Origin: JBLEFH01 sp047345645
Lineage (GTDB): Bacteria; Pseudomonadota; Alphaproteobacteria; Rhodobacterales; Rhodobacteraceae
Length of the DNA stretch: 64,000 nucleotides
NCBI GenBank assembly: GCA_047345645.1
Contig: JBLEFH010000004.1
Strand: one strand, 5' to 3'
The notes beneath the pieces were generated by a model that did not search any database, was not told where the DNA came from, and was given only the letters and a program-made list of their open reading frames with translations. This document shows, in pieces, positions 26,021 to 34,167 of this stretch. Each line of letters starts with the position of its first letter. Position 1 is the stretch's first letter. The position numbers and the translations under genes are program-made.

Positions 26021-26773
26021 ATGGCAGGGAAACCGGCGGACGGCGGCTTTAACATCCACCCGATGGACCAGTTCATCATCAACCCGCTCTTCGGGGACGG
26101 CGCTGTGTCGTGGTTCACCCCGACCAATATCGCGCTGTGGATGGGCCTGACGGTTCTCGCCATCACCCTCGTCATGGTCATTGGCTCGCGTGGCCGTGCC
26201 ATCGTGCCGAGCCGGGCGCAGTCGGTCGCCGAGATTTTCTACGGGTTCACGCATGAGATGGTCGAAGACGTCGCCGGGCGCGAAGGGCTGAAATATTTCC
26301 CCTATGTGCTGACGGTGTTCCTCTTCATCCTCTTTGCAAACCTGCTCGCCCTCATCCCGATGAGCTTCACGCCGACAGCGCATATCGCGGTCACCGCCGT
26401 GCTTGCGCTCTTCGTCTTTGTCGGCGTGACCGCTATCGGTTTCATGAAACACGGTTTGGGCTTTCTCAAACTGTTCTGGGTGTCCTCGGCCCCCTTTGCG
26501 CTGCGCATCCCGCTCGCATTCATCGAGGTGATTTCCTACTTCGTGCGCCCCGTCAGCCACTCCATTCGTTTGGGCGGCAACCTGATGGCAGGCCACGCGG
26601 TTCTCAAGGTGTTCGCTGGCTTTGCCGGCGCACTGGGTCTGTTCGCGATCCTGCCGATCGGCGCGATGGTCGCAGTCTACGCGCTCGAGCTGCTCGTGGC
26701 ATGTGTGCAGGCCTATGTATTCGCAATTCTCACTGTGGTGTATCTGAACGACGCACTGCATCCGGGACACTAA
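26021..26773 (+). CDS. atpB: F0 ATP synthase subunit a
   Basis: Subunit a forms the two half-channels that pass protons to the c-ring. The 250-residue protein has five to six membrane helices and the essential arginine in SIRLGGNLMAGH. Length and N-terminus (MAGKPADGGFNIHPMDQF) are normal for Rhodobacteraceae. It lies 26 bases after atpI and 25 bases before atpE. Confidence 0.96.
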   Translation: MAGKPADGGFNIHPMDQFIINPLFGDGAVSWFTPTNIALWMGLTVLAITLVMVIGSRGRAIVPSRAQSVAEIFYGFTHEMVEDVAGREGLKYFPYVLTVFLFILFANLLALIPMSFTPTAHIAVTAVLALFVFVGVTAIGFMKHGLGFLKLFWVSSAPFALRIPLAFIEVISYFVRPVSHSIRLGGNLMAGHAVLKVFAGFAGALGLFAILPIGAMVAVYALELLVACVQAYVFAILTVVYLNDALHPGH

Positions 26774-26798
26774 CTTCCAAGCCAATAGGAGACGTATC

Positions 26799-27035
26799 AT
26801 GGAAGGCAATATCGCAGAACTCGGTCAGTACCTCGGCGCTGGCCTCGCATCCATCGGCCTTGCAGGTGCTGGTATCGGTGTGGGTAACGTTGCAGGCTCG
26901 TTCCTGCAGGGCGCCCTGCGCAACCCGACCGCCGCTGGCGAGCAGACCGCGAACCTCTTCATCGGCATCGCCTTTGCGGAAGCTCTCGGCATCTTCTCCT
27001 TCCTGATCGCCCTTCTGCTGATGTTCGCTGTCTAA
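26799..27035 (+). CDS. atpE: F0 ATP synthase subunit c
   Basis: The 78-residue rotor-ring subunit: two glycine/alanine-rich helices joined by the polar loop ALRNPTA, with the proton-carrying glutamate in GIAFAEALGIF on the second helix. No sodium-binding pattern is evident; proton use is expected. It is followed by two very stable hairpins before the b' gene, which fits the need for many more copies of c than of the other subunits. Confidence 0.96.
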   Translation: MEGNIAELGQYLGAGLASIGLAGAGIGVGNVAGSFLQGALRNPTAAGEQTANLFIGIAFAEALGIFSFLIALLLMFAV

Positions 27036-27046
27036 TCACAGCGACC

Positions 27047-27101
27047 GGGGGCTTCGGCCCCCAACATCACCTAAGGGGCTCGCGCGGATCACGCGCGAGC
27101 C
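27047..27101 (+). promoter_or_regulatory. Two hairpins between atpE and the b' gene
   Basis: The first (27047-27062) is GGGGGC-TTCG-GCCCCC, a six-pair stem capped by the extra-stable UUCG tetraloop. The second (27077-27101) is a perfect ten-pair stem, GGCTCGCGCG/CGCGCGAGCC, with loop GATCA. Neither has a T tract, so they look more like mRNA-stabilising or partial termination elements that raise atpE relative to downstream genes. Confidence 0.7.
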
Positions 27102-27128
27102 GCAGCTTTATCAGATAGGGGGATGACC

Positions 27129-27806
27129 ATGGCTGGTCAAAAGGCAGATTTGCCGCAGATCGTGCTGGCTCAGGCCGAAGAGGCCGGTGACGCGGCACCC
27201 CAAAACGAAAACGCCGAAGCGGTTGTCGTTGACGATCATGGTGCCACCCCTGTAGCGGATGGTGATCATGGCGGCGAGACTTACACCGGGACCGGCGCAG
27301 ACGGCTATGACGAGTCGGGCGGCATGCCGCAGCTCGATTTCGCGACATGGCCGAACCAGATTTTCTGGCTGCTGATCGCCCTCGCGGCGCTCTATTTCAT
27401 CCTCAAGAATTTCGCGATCCCCCGGATTGGCGGCACGATTGAGGACCGTCATGGCGTGATCCAGCATGATCTCGACCAGGCGGCCGATTATCGCCGCAAG
27501 GCGGAGCAGGCGGAAGCCGCATATAAAGCCGCTCTGGCCGATGCCCGCACCGAGTCGCAGAAGATCGCGGACGAGAAGCGCGCCGAAATCCAGGACGAGA
27601 TTGACGCAGAAATCGCCAAGGCGGATGCCGAGATCGCGGCCAAGACCTCCGAATCCGAAGCCCGTATCGCGGAGATCCGTGACAGCGCGCTGGAGAATGT
27701 GAACACCGTTGCCAAGGACACCGCGAAAGCGCTGATCGAAAGCCTCGGGCTCAACATCTCGGACGAAGACGTCAACACCGCCGTGCAGAAGCGCGTGGAG
27801 GGTTAA
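27129..27806 (+). CDS. atpX: F0 ATP synthase subunit b'
   Basis: The 225-residue b' stator subunit. An acidic, glycine-rich N-terminal extension of about 65 residues precedes the membrane helix (FWLLIALAALYFIL) and a long coiled coil rich in Glu, Lys and Ala. Photosynthetic and related alphaproteobacteria carry b' and b side by side, as here. The ATG at 27129 is preferred over 27123 because AGGGGG then lies at proper spacing. It overlaps nothing; subunit b begins three bases after the stop. Confidence 0.92.
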   Translation: MAGQKADLPQIVLAQAEEAGDAAPQNENAEAVVVDDHGATPVADGDHGGETYTGTGADGYDESGGMPQLDFATWPNQIFWLLIALAALYFILKNFAIPRIGGTIEDRHGVIQHDLDQAADYRRKAEQAEAAYKAALADARTESQKIADEKRAEIQDEIDAEIAKADAEIAAKTSESEARIAEIRDSALENVNTVAKDTAKALIESLGLNISDEDVNTAVQKRVEG

Positions 27807-27809
27807 GGA

Positions 27810-28301
27810 ATGGATTTTCTTTATAACACCGACATCGTCGTCCTCATCTCCTTCATCATCTTCGTGGGCATCCTGCTCGCGGCGAAGGTGCCGGCGAAGC
27901 TGACCGCCATGCTCGATGATCGTGCGGAAAAGATCCGTATCGAACTCAACGAGGCGCGGGAACTGCGCGAGGAAGCCCAGAAGATGCTGGCGCAATATGA
28001 GCGTCAGCAGAAGGACGTGCAGCGCGAGGCCGACGAGATCGTCGCCAAGGCCCGTGAGGATGCCGCTTACCAAGCCGAAAAGGCGAAAGCGGACCTCAAG
28101 GACAACATCGCGCGCCGCCTGAAAGCAGCGGAAGAGCAGATCAAGGCCGCCGAAGACGACGCCGTGCGCTCCGTGCGCAACCGCGCCGCCGAAGTGGCCG
28201 TGGAAGCGACTCGCGAGATCCTTGCGGCCAAGCTGCCCGGTGAGAAATCCGATGCGCTTATCAACGACGCCATCGGTCAGGTCGGCACCAAGCTGCACTA
28301 A
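27810..28301 (+). CDS. atpF: F0 ATP synthase subunit b
   Basis: The 163-residue stator subunit: one N-terminal membrane helix (VVLISFIIFVGILLAA) and a long charged coiled coil that reaches up to F1. It forms the peripheral stalk with b'. The gene is the last of the operon and is followed 20 bases later by a strong intrinsic terminator. Confidence 0.94.
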   Translation: MDFLYNTDIVVLISFIIFVGILLAAKVPAKLTAMLDDRAEKIRIELNEARELREEAQKMLAQYERQQKDVQREADEIVAKAREDAAYQAEKAKADLKDNIARRLKAAEEQIKAAEDDAVRSVRNRAAEVAVEATREILAAKLPGEKSDALINDAIGQVGTKLH

Positions 28302-28321
28302 GCGCAAGCTAATACCGTTTC

Positions 28322-28349
28322 AAAAAGCCGCCCTCCGGGGCGGTTTTTT
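28322..28349 (+). terminator. Intrinsic terminator of the F0 operon
   Basis: CCGCCC and GGGCGG pair around a TCCG loop (28328-28343), flanked by A5 upstream and T6 downstream that extend the stem. The T tract on the plus strand ends the atp transcript. Confidence 0.92.
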
Positions 28350-28383
28350 CTTGCCCGAACATGCCGAATCATGTTCTGGGCGA

Positions 28384-29022
28384 ATGATGATCTTCGCCTA
28401 TGACCTCGCCCATTGGGCCGCCTTCTTCACGGCTGTTTTCTTTCTGAACCTGTCACCGGGTCCGGACACGGCTTTCGTGCTGTCGCGCACCTTGGGTGGC
28501 GGCCGGACGGCGGGTCTCTGGGCCATGAGTGGAACCATGACCGGCGCGCTTTTGCATGTTGTGATGGCGGTTCTCGGCCTCTCGGCGATCCTCGCCGCCT
28601 CCGCCACCGCCTTCACGGCGATCAAGATCATCGGCGCGCTCTATCTGATCTGGCTCGGCGTTCAGGCCCTGCGCACCGGCGGCGGCTTTCTGGCCAAGCG
28701 TGGCCCGGCGGAAAGCAATCCGTGGAAACTCTGGCGTCAGGCGCTGTTCGTGAATCTCATGAACCCCAAGGCCGTACTGTTCTTCCTGGTCTTTTTGCCG
28801 CAGTTCACCTCCCCCACCGCTGGCCCCGTGCCCGCGCAACTGCTCCTCCACGGCCTGATTCTCGTCGCCGTGAGCAGTGTCTTCTATCTCGGAATCGTGC
28901 TGCTGGCCGAACGCCTGACCGTCCTGCTCTCCCGCCGCCCCTCGGTCTCCACCTGGATCGACCGCACCCTCGGCGTGACCTTCATCGGCTTCGGCGCGAA
29001 ACTGGCCCTCTCCCGCAGCTAA
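28384..29022 (+). CDS. LysE/RhtB-family amino acid exporter
   Basis: A 212-residue inner-membrane transporter with about six helices. FLNLSPGPDTAFVLSRTLGGG near the N-terminus is the LysE/RhtB signature (NxxPGP), and NLMNPKAVLFFLVFLPQF is the second conserved region. Members export amino acids such as homoserine, threonine or lysine; the substrate here is unknown. Two adjacent ATGs (28384 and 28387) are possible starts, neither with a clear ribosome site. It stands alone after the atp terminator and just before the hemP control region. Confidence 0.88.
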   Translation: MMIFAYDLAHWAAFFTAVFFLNLSPGPDTAFVLSRTLGGGRTAGLWAMSGTMTGALLHVVMAVLGLSAILAASATAFTAIKIIGALYLIWLGVQALRTGGGFLAKRGPAESNPWKLWRQALFVNLMNPKAVLFFLVFLPQFTSPTAGPVPAQLLLHGLILVAVSSVFYLGIVLLAERLTVLLSRRPSVSTWIDRTLGVTFIGFGAKLALSRS

Positions 29023-29027
29023 TCTGC

Positions 29028-29042
29028 TTAGAATTTTTCTAA
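29028..29042. promoter_or_regulatory. Irr-type iron control element upstream of hemP
   Basis: TTAGAA-TTT-TTCTAA is a perfect 6-3-6 inverted repeat and, with its flanks, matches the rhizobial ICE consensus TTTAGAA-N3-TTCTAAA at all but the first base. It is about 115 bases before the hemP start. Binding by Irr is inferred from known family sites. Confidence 0.65.
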
Positions 29043-29072
29043 ATACAGGTTTTTGCACAAAAAATTAAAACC

Positions 29073-29087
29073 TGACTAATTTTGTCA
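29073..29087. promoter_or_regulatory. IRO-box-like site (TGA-N9-TCA) before hemP
   Basis: TGACTAATTTTGTCA fits the TGA-N9-TCA pattern described for iron-responsive RirA-type sites in alphaproteobacteria. Around it CCTGAC (29071-29076) and GTCAGG (29108-29113) form a wider inverted repeat, with CTGA-N5-TCAG at 29100-29112. Confidence 0.45.
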
Positions 29088-29155
29088 TTGATTTCCCGAC
29101 TGATTGTGTCAGGATACCCTCATGCGGCGGGTGCCGCCCAAGCTATGAGGACGTT

Positions 29156-29329
29156 ATGACCTATCAGATCCACGACTTCACCACCGAGCGCCGCCCGGAG
29201 CCGCAAGCGCTCCCCTCCTATGACGCGCGGGAACTGACCGCTGGCGGGCCGCTCGCCAATATCGAGCTGGACGACAAGACCTACACGCTGCGCATCACCC
29301 GTCAGGGCAAGTTAATTCTCACGAAATAA
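29156..29329 (+). CDS. hemP: Hemin uptake protein HemP
   Basis: A 57-residue protein. The C-terminal half (YDARELTAGG, then IELDDKTYTLRITRQGKLILTK split at positions 21-57) matches the HemP family, whose members support hemin uptake and, in some species, activate hmu gene expression. GAGGA lies five bases before the ATG. No hmuRSTUV genes follow; the next gene is a sugar kinase, so this is an orphan hemP. The upstream region carries Irr-type and IRO-type iron sites. Confidence 0.88.
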   Translation: MTYQIHDFTTERRPEPQALPSYDARELTAGGPLANIELDDKTYTLRITRQGKLILTK

Positions 29330-29403
29330 GTCTTGCGCTGGAAATTCCGCTGGCCCTATCTGTGCGGTATGTTAGGGCAAACATAACGCGGGAGGACCAG
29401 CGC

Positions 29404-30246
29404 ATGACCTATCTGATCGGAGTCGATGGCGGCGGCACGGGGTGCCGTGCGGTTGTGGCAAATGAAGAAGGCGACGTGCTTGGCAAGGGCCAGAGCGGGT
29501 CGGCCAACATCAACACCGATCTGGAAGGCTCCGCCAAGAACATCATGGCGGCGATTGACGCAGCCTTCGGCGATGCTGGTAAGACGCCCGATTACAAGAA
29601 CAGCATCGCCGTGATGGGCCTCGCGGGCGCGAATCTCGGCGATTATCCCGAACTCCTCGGCCCCCGCCTGCCCTTTACCAGTCTCGAAATCGTCAATGAT
29701 GGCCACACGGCCCATGACGGCGCACTCAATGGCGGCGACGGCACGCTGGCGATTGTCGGCACCGGGTCGATCTTTGCCCTGAAGCGGGATGGCGACATCA
29801 CCACGATTGGCGGATGGGGGTTTGACGTGGGCGATCTGTCCTCCGGCGCGCGGCTCGGCCATCGGCTGCTTCAGGAAAGCCTGCTCGCCAATGACGGCGT
29901 GCGCCCGGAAACGCCGCTTTCCAAAGCGATCATCGCCCATTTCCACGGCGCCCAGGGCCTCGTGGCCTTCGCAAAACATGCGACGCCCGGCGATTACGGC
30001 ACCTTCGCCCCGATGATTCTGGACCATGAAAAACAGGGCGATGCGCTCGCCGAAGAACTTGTTGCCTGGGCGCTCGCCGATCTCGACGCGGCGATTCGCA
30101 CCTGCGTGGAGAAAGCCCCCGGCCCCGTGTCCTTCCTCGGTGGCCTCGGCAAGATTTTCGCGAAACGCCTGACGGGCTACGACATCGTCGAAGCCCACGG
30201 CACCGCCCTCGACGGCGCAATCCTCCGTGCGCAGCGGATGCTTTAA
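29404..30246 (+). CDS. BadF/BadG-type ATPase, probable N-acetylglucosamine kinase
   Basis: A 280-residue sugar kinase of the ASKHA fold. YLIGVDGGGTGCRAVV is the phosphate-1 loop, AIVGTGSIFAL the phosphate-2 region and VSFLGGLGKIF the adenosine region. Bacterial and human N-acetylglucosamine kinases have this form, but other amino-sugars or glucosamine are possible. Start ATG 29404 follows GGAGG at eight bases; an upstream in-frame start lacks support. It converges on pncB with a gap of three bases. Confidence 0.82.
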   Translation: MTYLIGVDGGGTGCRAVVANEEGDVLGKGQSGSANINTDLEGSAKNIMAAIDAAFGDAGKTPDYKNSIAVMGLAGANLGDYPELLGPRLPFTSLEIVNDGHTAHDGALNGGDGTLAIVGTGSIFALKRDGDITTIGGWGFDVGDLSSGARLGHRLLQESLLANDGVRPETPLSKAIIAHFHGAQGLVAFAKHATPGDYGTFAPMILDHEKQGDALAEELVAWALADLDAAIRTCVEKAPGPVSFLGGLGKIFAKRLTGYDIVEAHGTALDGAILRAQRML

Positions 30247-30249
30247 GCC

Positions 30250-31542
30250 TCAGACAATCGGCGCTTCCGCCGCCTGCTCGCTCTCGCCAAAAACGCGGCG
30301 ATAGCGGGCGATCTCATCCGCTGGCCCGGTCGCTTTGGCCGGGTTGTCGGAAAGCTTCACCGTTGGCCGGCCATTCGCCGCCACCGCCTTACAGACCAGC
30401 GAGAACGGCGCGAGCGCGTCGTTTTCCGCGAGGCCCCGGAAATCATTCGTCAGCAGTGTCCCCCAACCGAAGCTGAGTTTGACCTTGTCGTTAAACGTCT
30501 CGTAAAGCTCGGTGATTTTATCCACACCGAGTCCGTCTGAGAAAATGATCCGCTTCTCCGCCGGGTCCTGTCCGCGGGCGTTCCAGAAATCAATCGCCAT
30601 CTGCGCCCCCAGAACCGGATCCCCCGAATCGATCCGCACCCCGGTCCAATTGCTCAGCCAATCCGGCGCGTTTTCGAGGAAGTTTTTGGTGCCGTAAGTG
30701 TCCGGCAGCATGATCCGCAGATTGCCGTCATAATCAGCGTGCCAGTCCTCCAGAACCTTGTAGGGCGCGCGGGCCAGCTCTTCGTCGCTATCCGCCAGCG
30801 CGGCGGTGACCATGGGCAATTCATGCGCATTGGTCCCGATCGCCTCGACCTCCTGCCGCATGGCGATAAGGCAGTTTGATGTGCCGCTGAAGCGCGGACC
30901 GAGCCCCTCGATCATCGCCTGCACACACCAGTCCTGCCACAGGAAGCTGTGGCGGCGGCGCGTGCCGAAATCCGCGATGTTGAGATCCTCAAGCTTCTGC
31001 AACGCCTCGATTTTCTCCCATACGCGGGTCATGGCTCGGGCGTAGAGCACCTGCAATTCAAAGCGGCCCATATCGTTGAGGACCGTCCGCGCGCGCAGTT
31101 CCATGATGATCGCCAAAGCCGGGATTTCCCACATCATCGCCTCGGCCCAATTGCCCTCGAAACGGAGCGAAAACTGGTCGCCGTCGCGGCTCAGTTCGTA
31201 ATCGGGGAATCGGAAATTCTCCAGCCAGTCGATGAAGTCCGGCTGGAACATGAAGCGGCGGCCATAAAACGTGTTGCCGCGCAGCCAGGTGCTTTCGCCG
31301 CGCGAGAGTTTCAGGCCGCGCACATGGTCGAGTTGCGCCCGAAGCTCGCCCTCGTCGATAATCTCGGCCAGCGGAATGTCCTTGCTGCGGTTGATGAGCG
31401 CAAATTCGACCCGCACGTCGGGGTGGTGCCGGTAAACCGACTGGCACATCAGTAGCTTATAGAAATCCGTGTCGATCACGGACCGCACAATCGGGTCGAT
31501 GGCCCAGCGATGGTTGTAAACGCGGGTCGCAATATCTGTCAT
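30250..31542 (-). CDS. pncB: Nicotinate phosphoribosyltransferase
   Basis: PncB makes nicotinate mononucleotide from nicotinate and PRPP in the NAD salvage pathway. The 430-residue protein has the DTDFYKLLMCQSV opening, the GTRRRHSFLWQ loop that holds the phosphorylated histidine, and VRIDSGDPV in the PRPP-binding barrel. Length is normal. The start overlaps the stop of a LysR gene by four bases, placing pncB at the end of a panB-panC-lysR-pncB unit. Confidence 0.95.
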   Translation of the reverse strand: MTDIATRVYNHRWAIDPIVRSVIDTDFYKLLMCQSVYRHHPDVRVEFALINRSKDIPLAEIIDEGELRAQLDHVRGLKLSRGESTWLRGNTFYGRRFMFQPDFIDWLENFRFPDYELSRDGDQFSLRFEGNWAEAMMWEIPALAIIMELRARTVLNDMGRFELQVLYARAMTRVWEKIEALQKLEDLNIADFGTRRRHSFLWQDWCVQAMIEGLGPRFSGTSNCLIAMRQEVEAIGTNAHELPMVTAALADSDEELARAPYKVLEDWHADYDGNLRIMLPDTYGTKNFLENAPDWLSNWTGVRIDSGDPVLGAQMAIDFWNARGQDPAEKRIIFSDGLGVDKITELYETFNDKVKLSFGWGTLLTNDFRGLAENDALAPFSLVCKAVAANGRPTVKLSDNPAKATGPADEIARYRRVFGESEQAAEAPIV

Positions 31543-32435
31543 GTGTCGTTTCCTGTACCGATTTGGGCCATGAAGTCGATGAAAACGCGGAGTTTCGGGA
31601 GGATATGCCGCCCGGCGGGCCAGACGATCTGGATCGGATAGGCGCCGGTGATCTCATTTGGCAGGACGCGCACCAGCTTGCCCGCCGCGATATTTTTGGC
31701 AACGGCGAAATCCGGGAGCGAAGCGATCCCGGCCCCGTCCACCGCCGCGCGCATGACCGATGCGCCATTGTTGAGCGTGAGCCGCGGGCTTTCGAGCCGA
31801 TGCACCGCCTCGGTGCCATCTTTCCGTCGAAACCGCCAGATCGCCGCGCCCGACGGGCTGTGACGGATCGGCTGATGATCGGCAAGATCGGCGACCGTCT
31901 CCGGCGTACCCGCCCGCGCGAGATAATCGGGGCTGGCAACCAGCACGACCTCCATCTCGCCAATCCGCCGCGACAACAGGCTGCTATCGGGCAGATCACC
32001 GATGCGGATCGCCGCATCAAACCCGCCCTCGACGATATCCACCACGCGGTTGTCGAGCTCAAAGGTCAGATTGATCCGCGGATAACGCTCCAGAAATTCG
32101 CCAAGATGCGGCGAGAGGACCATCTCCACATAATCCACCGGCGCGGAGAGGATCAGCGAGCCGACCGGCTCGTCGCTGAGCGCCAGCACGGCTTCATCCG
32201 CGCTTTCCGTCGCTTGAAGGATCGCACGGGCGCGTTCGAAATAGAGATAGCCCGCCTCGGTCGGGTTCACCTTGCGGGTCGTGCGGTTCAGCATCCGCAC
32301 GCCGAGCCGCTTTTCGAGGGCCGCGATATGTTTGGAGATCGCCGATTTGGACACATCCAGCGCCGACGCGGCACCAGTGAAACCGCCCTGCTCGACCACG
32401 GCGACAAAGGCGCGCATTTCGGCGAGACGGTCCAT
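31539..32435 (-). CDS. LysR-family transcriptional regulator
   Basis: A 298-residue regulator. The N-terminal 60 residues are a winged helix (FVAVVEQGGFTGAASALDVS and KSAISKHIAALEKRLG) and the rest a periplasmic-binding-like effector domain. The ATG at 32435 overlaps the panC stop by one base (TGATG) and its own stop overlaps pncB by four bases, so it is made in a pantothenate/NAD operon rather than divergently, as LysR genes more often are. Ligand and targets unknown. Confidence 0.92.
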   Translation of the reverse strand: MDRLAEMRAFVAVVEQGGFTGAASALDVSKSAISKHIAALEKRLGVRMLNRTTRKVNPTEAGYLYFERARAILQATESADEAVLALSDEPVGSLILSAPVDYVEMVLSPHLGEFLERYPRINLTFELDNRVVDIVEGGFDAAIRIGDLPDSSLLSRRIGEMEVVLVASPDYLARAGTPETVADLADHQPIRHSPSGAAIWRFRRKDGTEAVHRLESPRLTLNNGASVMRAAVDGAGIASLPDFAVAKNIAAGKLVRVLPNEITGAYPIQIVWPAGRHILPKLRVFIDFMAQIGTGNDT

Positions 32436-33280
32436 CAGCCCTTGGCCGCGACGGGAATATTGTCGATCAGCCGCACATCGCCGAGCCACGCAGCGACCAG
32501 CAAACGCCCCGGCGCGTCGGCGGCGCTCATCGGCACGAGGTCAGAAGCGCGGCGCAATTCGAGATATTCGACATTGCGGAACCCGGCGGCTTCAATCGCC
32601 TGCATCGACTCCGGCAAAATCGACGTATCCGCCCCGGCCGTCAGCTTCTCGCCGGTCTCCCGCAGGATGCGATTCATCTGCGGCGCAATCGCCCGTTCTT
32701 CATCTGATAGCCGCCGGTTGCGCGAGGAGAGCGCCAACCCATCCTCGGCCCGCGCAATCGGCCCCGGCACAATCTCGACGGGAATATTCAGATCGGCGAC
32801 AAGGCGGCGGATCACGGCAAGCTGCTGGAAATCCTTCTCCCCGAACAGCGCCTTATCCGCGCCCGATTGCAGCAACAGCTTGCTCACCACCGTCGCGACG
32901 CCATCGAAGTGACCGGGGCGGTTTGCACCGCAAAGTCCTTCGGACGGCCCCTCAACATGCACCGTCGTCGCAAAGCCGTGCGGATACATCGCCGCGCCAT
33001 TCGGAACATAAAGCAGATCGCAGCCCTCATCCGCCAGCATCTTCGCGTCATCCTCAAGCGTCTGGGGATAGGCCGCAAAGTCATCGGGATCATTGAACTG
33101 CGTCGGGTTCACGAAGACCGAGGCGACGACCTTGTCCGCCACCTCACGGGCAAGCCGCACCAGCCCCAAATGCCCCTCATGGAGCGCGCCCATGGTCGGC
33201 ACCAGCGCGACCACATCGCCGTCCCGCTGCCACGCAAGAACCTGCGCTTTCAGCGTCTCCGGAGTCTGGACCTGCTGCAT
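32435..33280 (-). CDS. panC: Pantothenate synthetase
   Basis: PanC joins pantoate and beta-alanine using ATP. The 281-residue protein has the nucleotide-binding VPTMGALHEGHLGLV motif, FVNPTQFNDPDDFAAYP for pantoate, LFGEKDFQQLAVI and the KMSKS-like ALSSRN segment. The ATG at 33280 overlaps the panB stop by one base (TGATG) with AGGA upstream; an in-frame TTG one codon earlier is less likely. Part of the panB-panC pair that supplies coenzyme A precursor. Confidence 0.96.
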   Translation of the reverse strand: MQQVQTPETLKAQVLAWQRDGDVVALVPTMGALHEGHLGLVRLAREVADKVVASVFVNPTQFNDPDDFAAYPQTLEDDAKMLADEGCDLLYVPNGAAMYPHGFATTVHVEGPSEGLCGANRPGHFDGVATVVSKLLLQSGADKALFGEKDFQQLAVIRRLVADLNIPVEIVPGPIARAEDGLALSSRNRRLSDEERAIAPQMNRILRETGEKLTAGADTSILPESMQAIEAAGFRNVEYLELRRASDLVPMSAADAPGRLLVAAWLGDVRLIDNIPVAAKG

Positions 33281-34095
33281 CAATTGTCCTTGAAAATCTG
33301 CGCATCGCCGGGGAAGCGGCGGTGGCGCACATCATCGGCATATTGGCCGAGCGCTTCGCTGACCTGCTGGCCAAGTTCGGCGTAAACCTTCACGAATTTC
33401 GGGCGGAAATCGTCGAAGAGACCCAGCATATCGGCGGTCACGAGGATCTGCCCGTCGCAATCCGCCGAAGCGCCGATGCCGATGGTGGGGATCGAAATGG
33501 TCTCGGTGATCTCCCGCGAGAGCGACGCCGTGACTTTTTCCAGCACAACCGCGAACGCACCCGCCTCCTCAACCGCGCGCGCGTCGGCCAGAACCTTGTC
33601 CCGCGCCTCGCCGCGGCCCTGCACCCGATAACCACCGAGGGCGTGAACCGTCTGCGGCGTCAGCCCGATATGCGCCATCACCGGAATGCCGCGCTCGGTC
33701 AGGAACTTGATCGTCGGGGCCATCACCTCGCCGCCTTCGAGCTTGATCGCCTCACAGCCGGTTTCCGCCATGAGCCGCGCCGCGTTCTCCAGCGCCTTCT
33801 CCTTGCTGCCCTCATAGGCGCCAAAGGGCAGATCCACGACCATGAGCGGCCGGGTCAGCTTGCGCCGTACGGCCTGCCCGTGAAGGATCATCATCTCCAT
33901 GGTCACGCCCACTGTCGTGTCGAGCCCATGGACAACCATCCCGAGACTGTCGCCGACAAGCACAATATCGCAGTGGTCATTGACCAATGCAGCCAGCGGC
34001 GCGGTATAGGCGGTCAGGCACACCAGCGGCGTGCCGCCCTTCGCGGCCTGAATATCCGGCAAGCGGATCGGTCTTTGCTGTCCCTCTTTCGACAT
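33280..34095 (-). CDS. panB: Ketopantoate hydroxymethyltransferase
   Basis: PanB transfers a hydroxymethyl group from methylene-tetrahydrofolate to alpha-ketoisovalerate, the first pantothenate step. The 271-residue protein has GDSLGMVVHG and VVDLPFGAYE with the magnesium-binding aspartates, and the catalytic glutamate in IPVMAHIGLTPQ region. Length is normal. AAGGAG precedes the start, and a perfect hairpin at 34112-34135 lies just upstream in the leader. Confidence 0.96.
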   Translation of the reverse strand: MSKEGQQRPIRLPDIQAAKGGTPLVCLTAYTAPLAALVNDHCDIVLVGDSLGMVVHGLDTTVGVTMEMMILHGQAVRRKLTRPLMVVDLPFGAYEGSKEKALENAARLMAETGCEAIKLEGGEVMAPTIKFLTERGIPVMAHIGLTPQTVHALGGYRVQGRGEARDKVLADARAVEEAGAFAVVLEKVTASLSREITETISIPTIGIGASADCDGQILVTADMLGLFDDFRPKFVKVYAELGQQVSEALGQYADDVRHRRFPGDAQIFKDN

Positions 34096-34111
34096 GACGG
34101 GCTCCTTGAAA

Positions 34112-34135
34112 GCGGCATTCCATTGTGAATGCCGC
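34112..34135 (-). promoter_or_regulatory. Nine-pair hairpin in the panB leader
   Basis: GCGGCATTC and GAATGCCGC pair perfectly around a six-base loop. On the minus strand it is followed by TTTC and then the AAGGAG of panB. It may end the upstream transglycosylase transcript (the T tract is weak), or act as a leader structure affecting panB translation. Confidence 0.55.
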
Positions 34136-34167
34136 GCAAAGACCGGAAAAGCAAGGGGATGCGGGCT

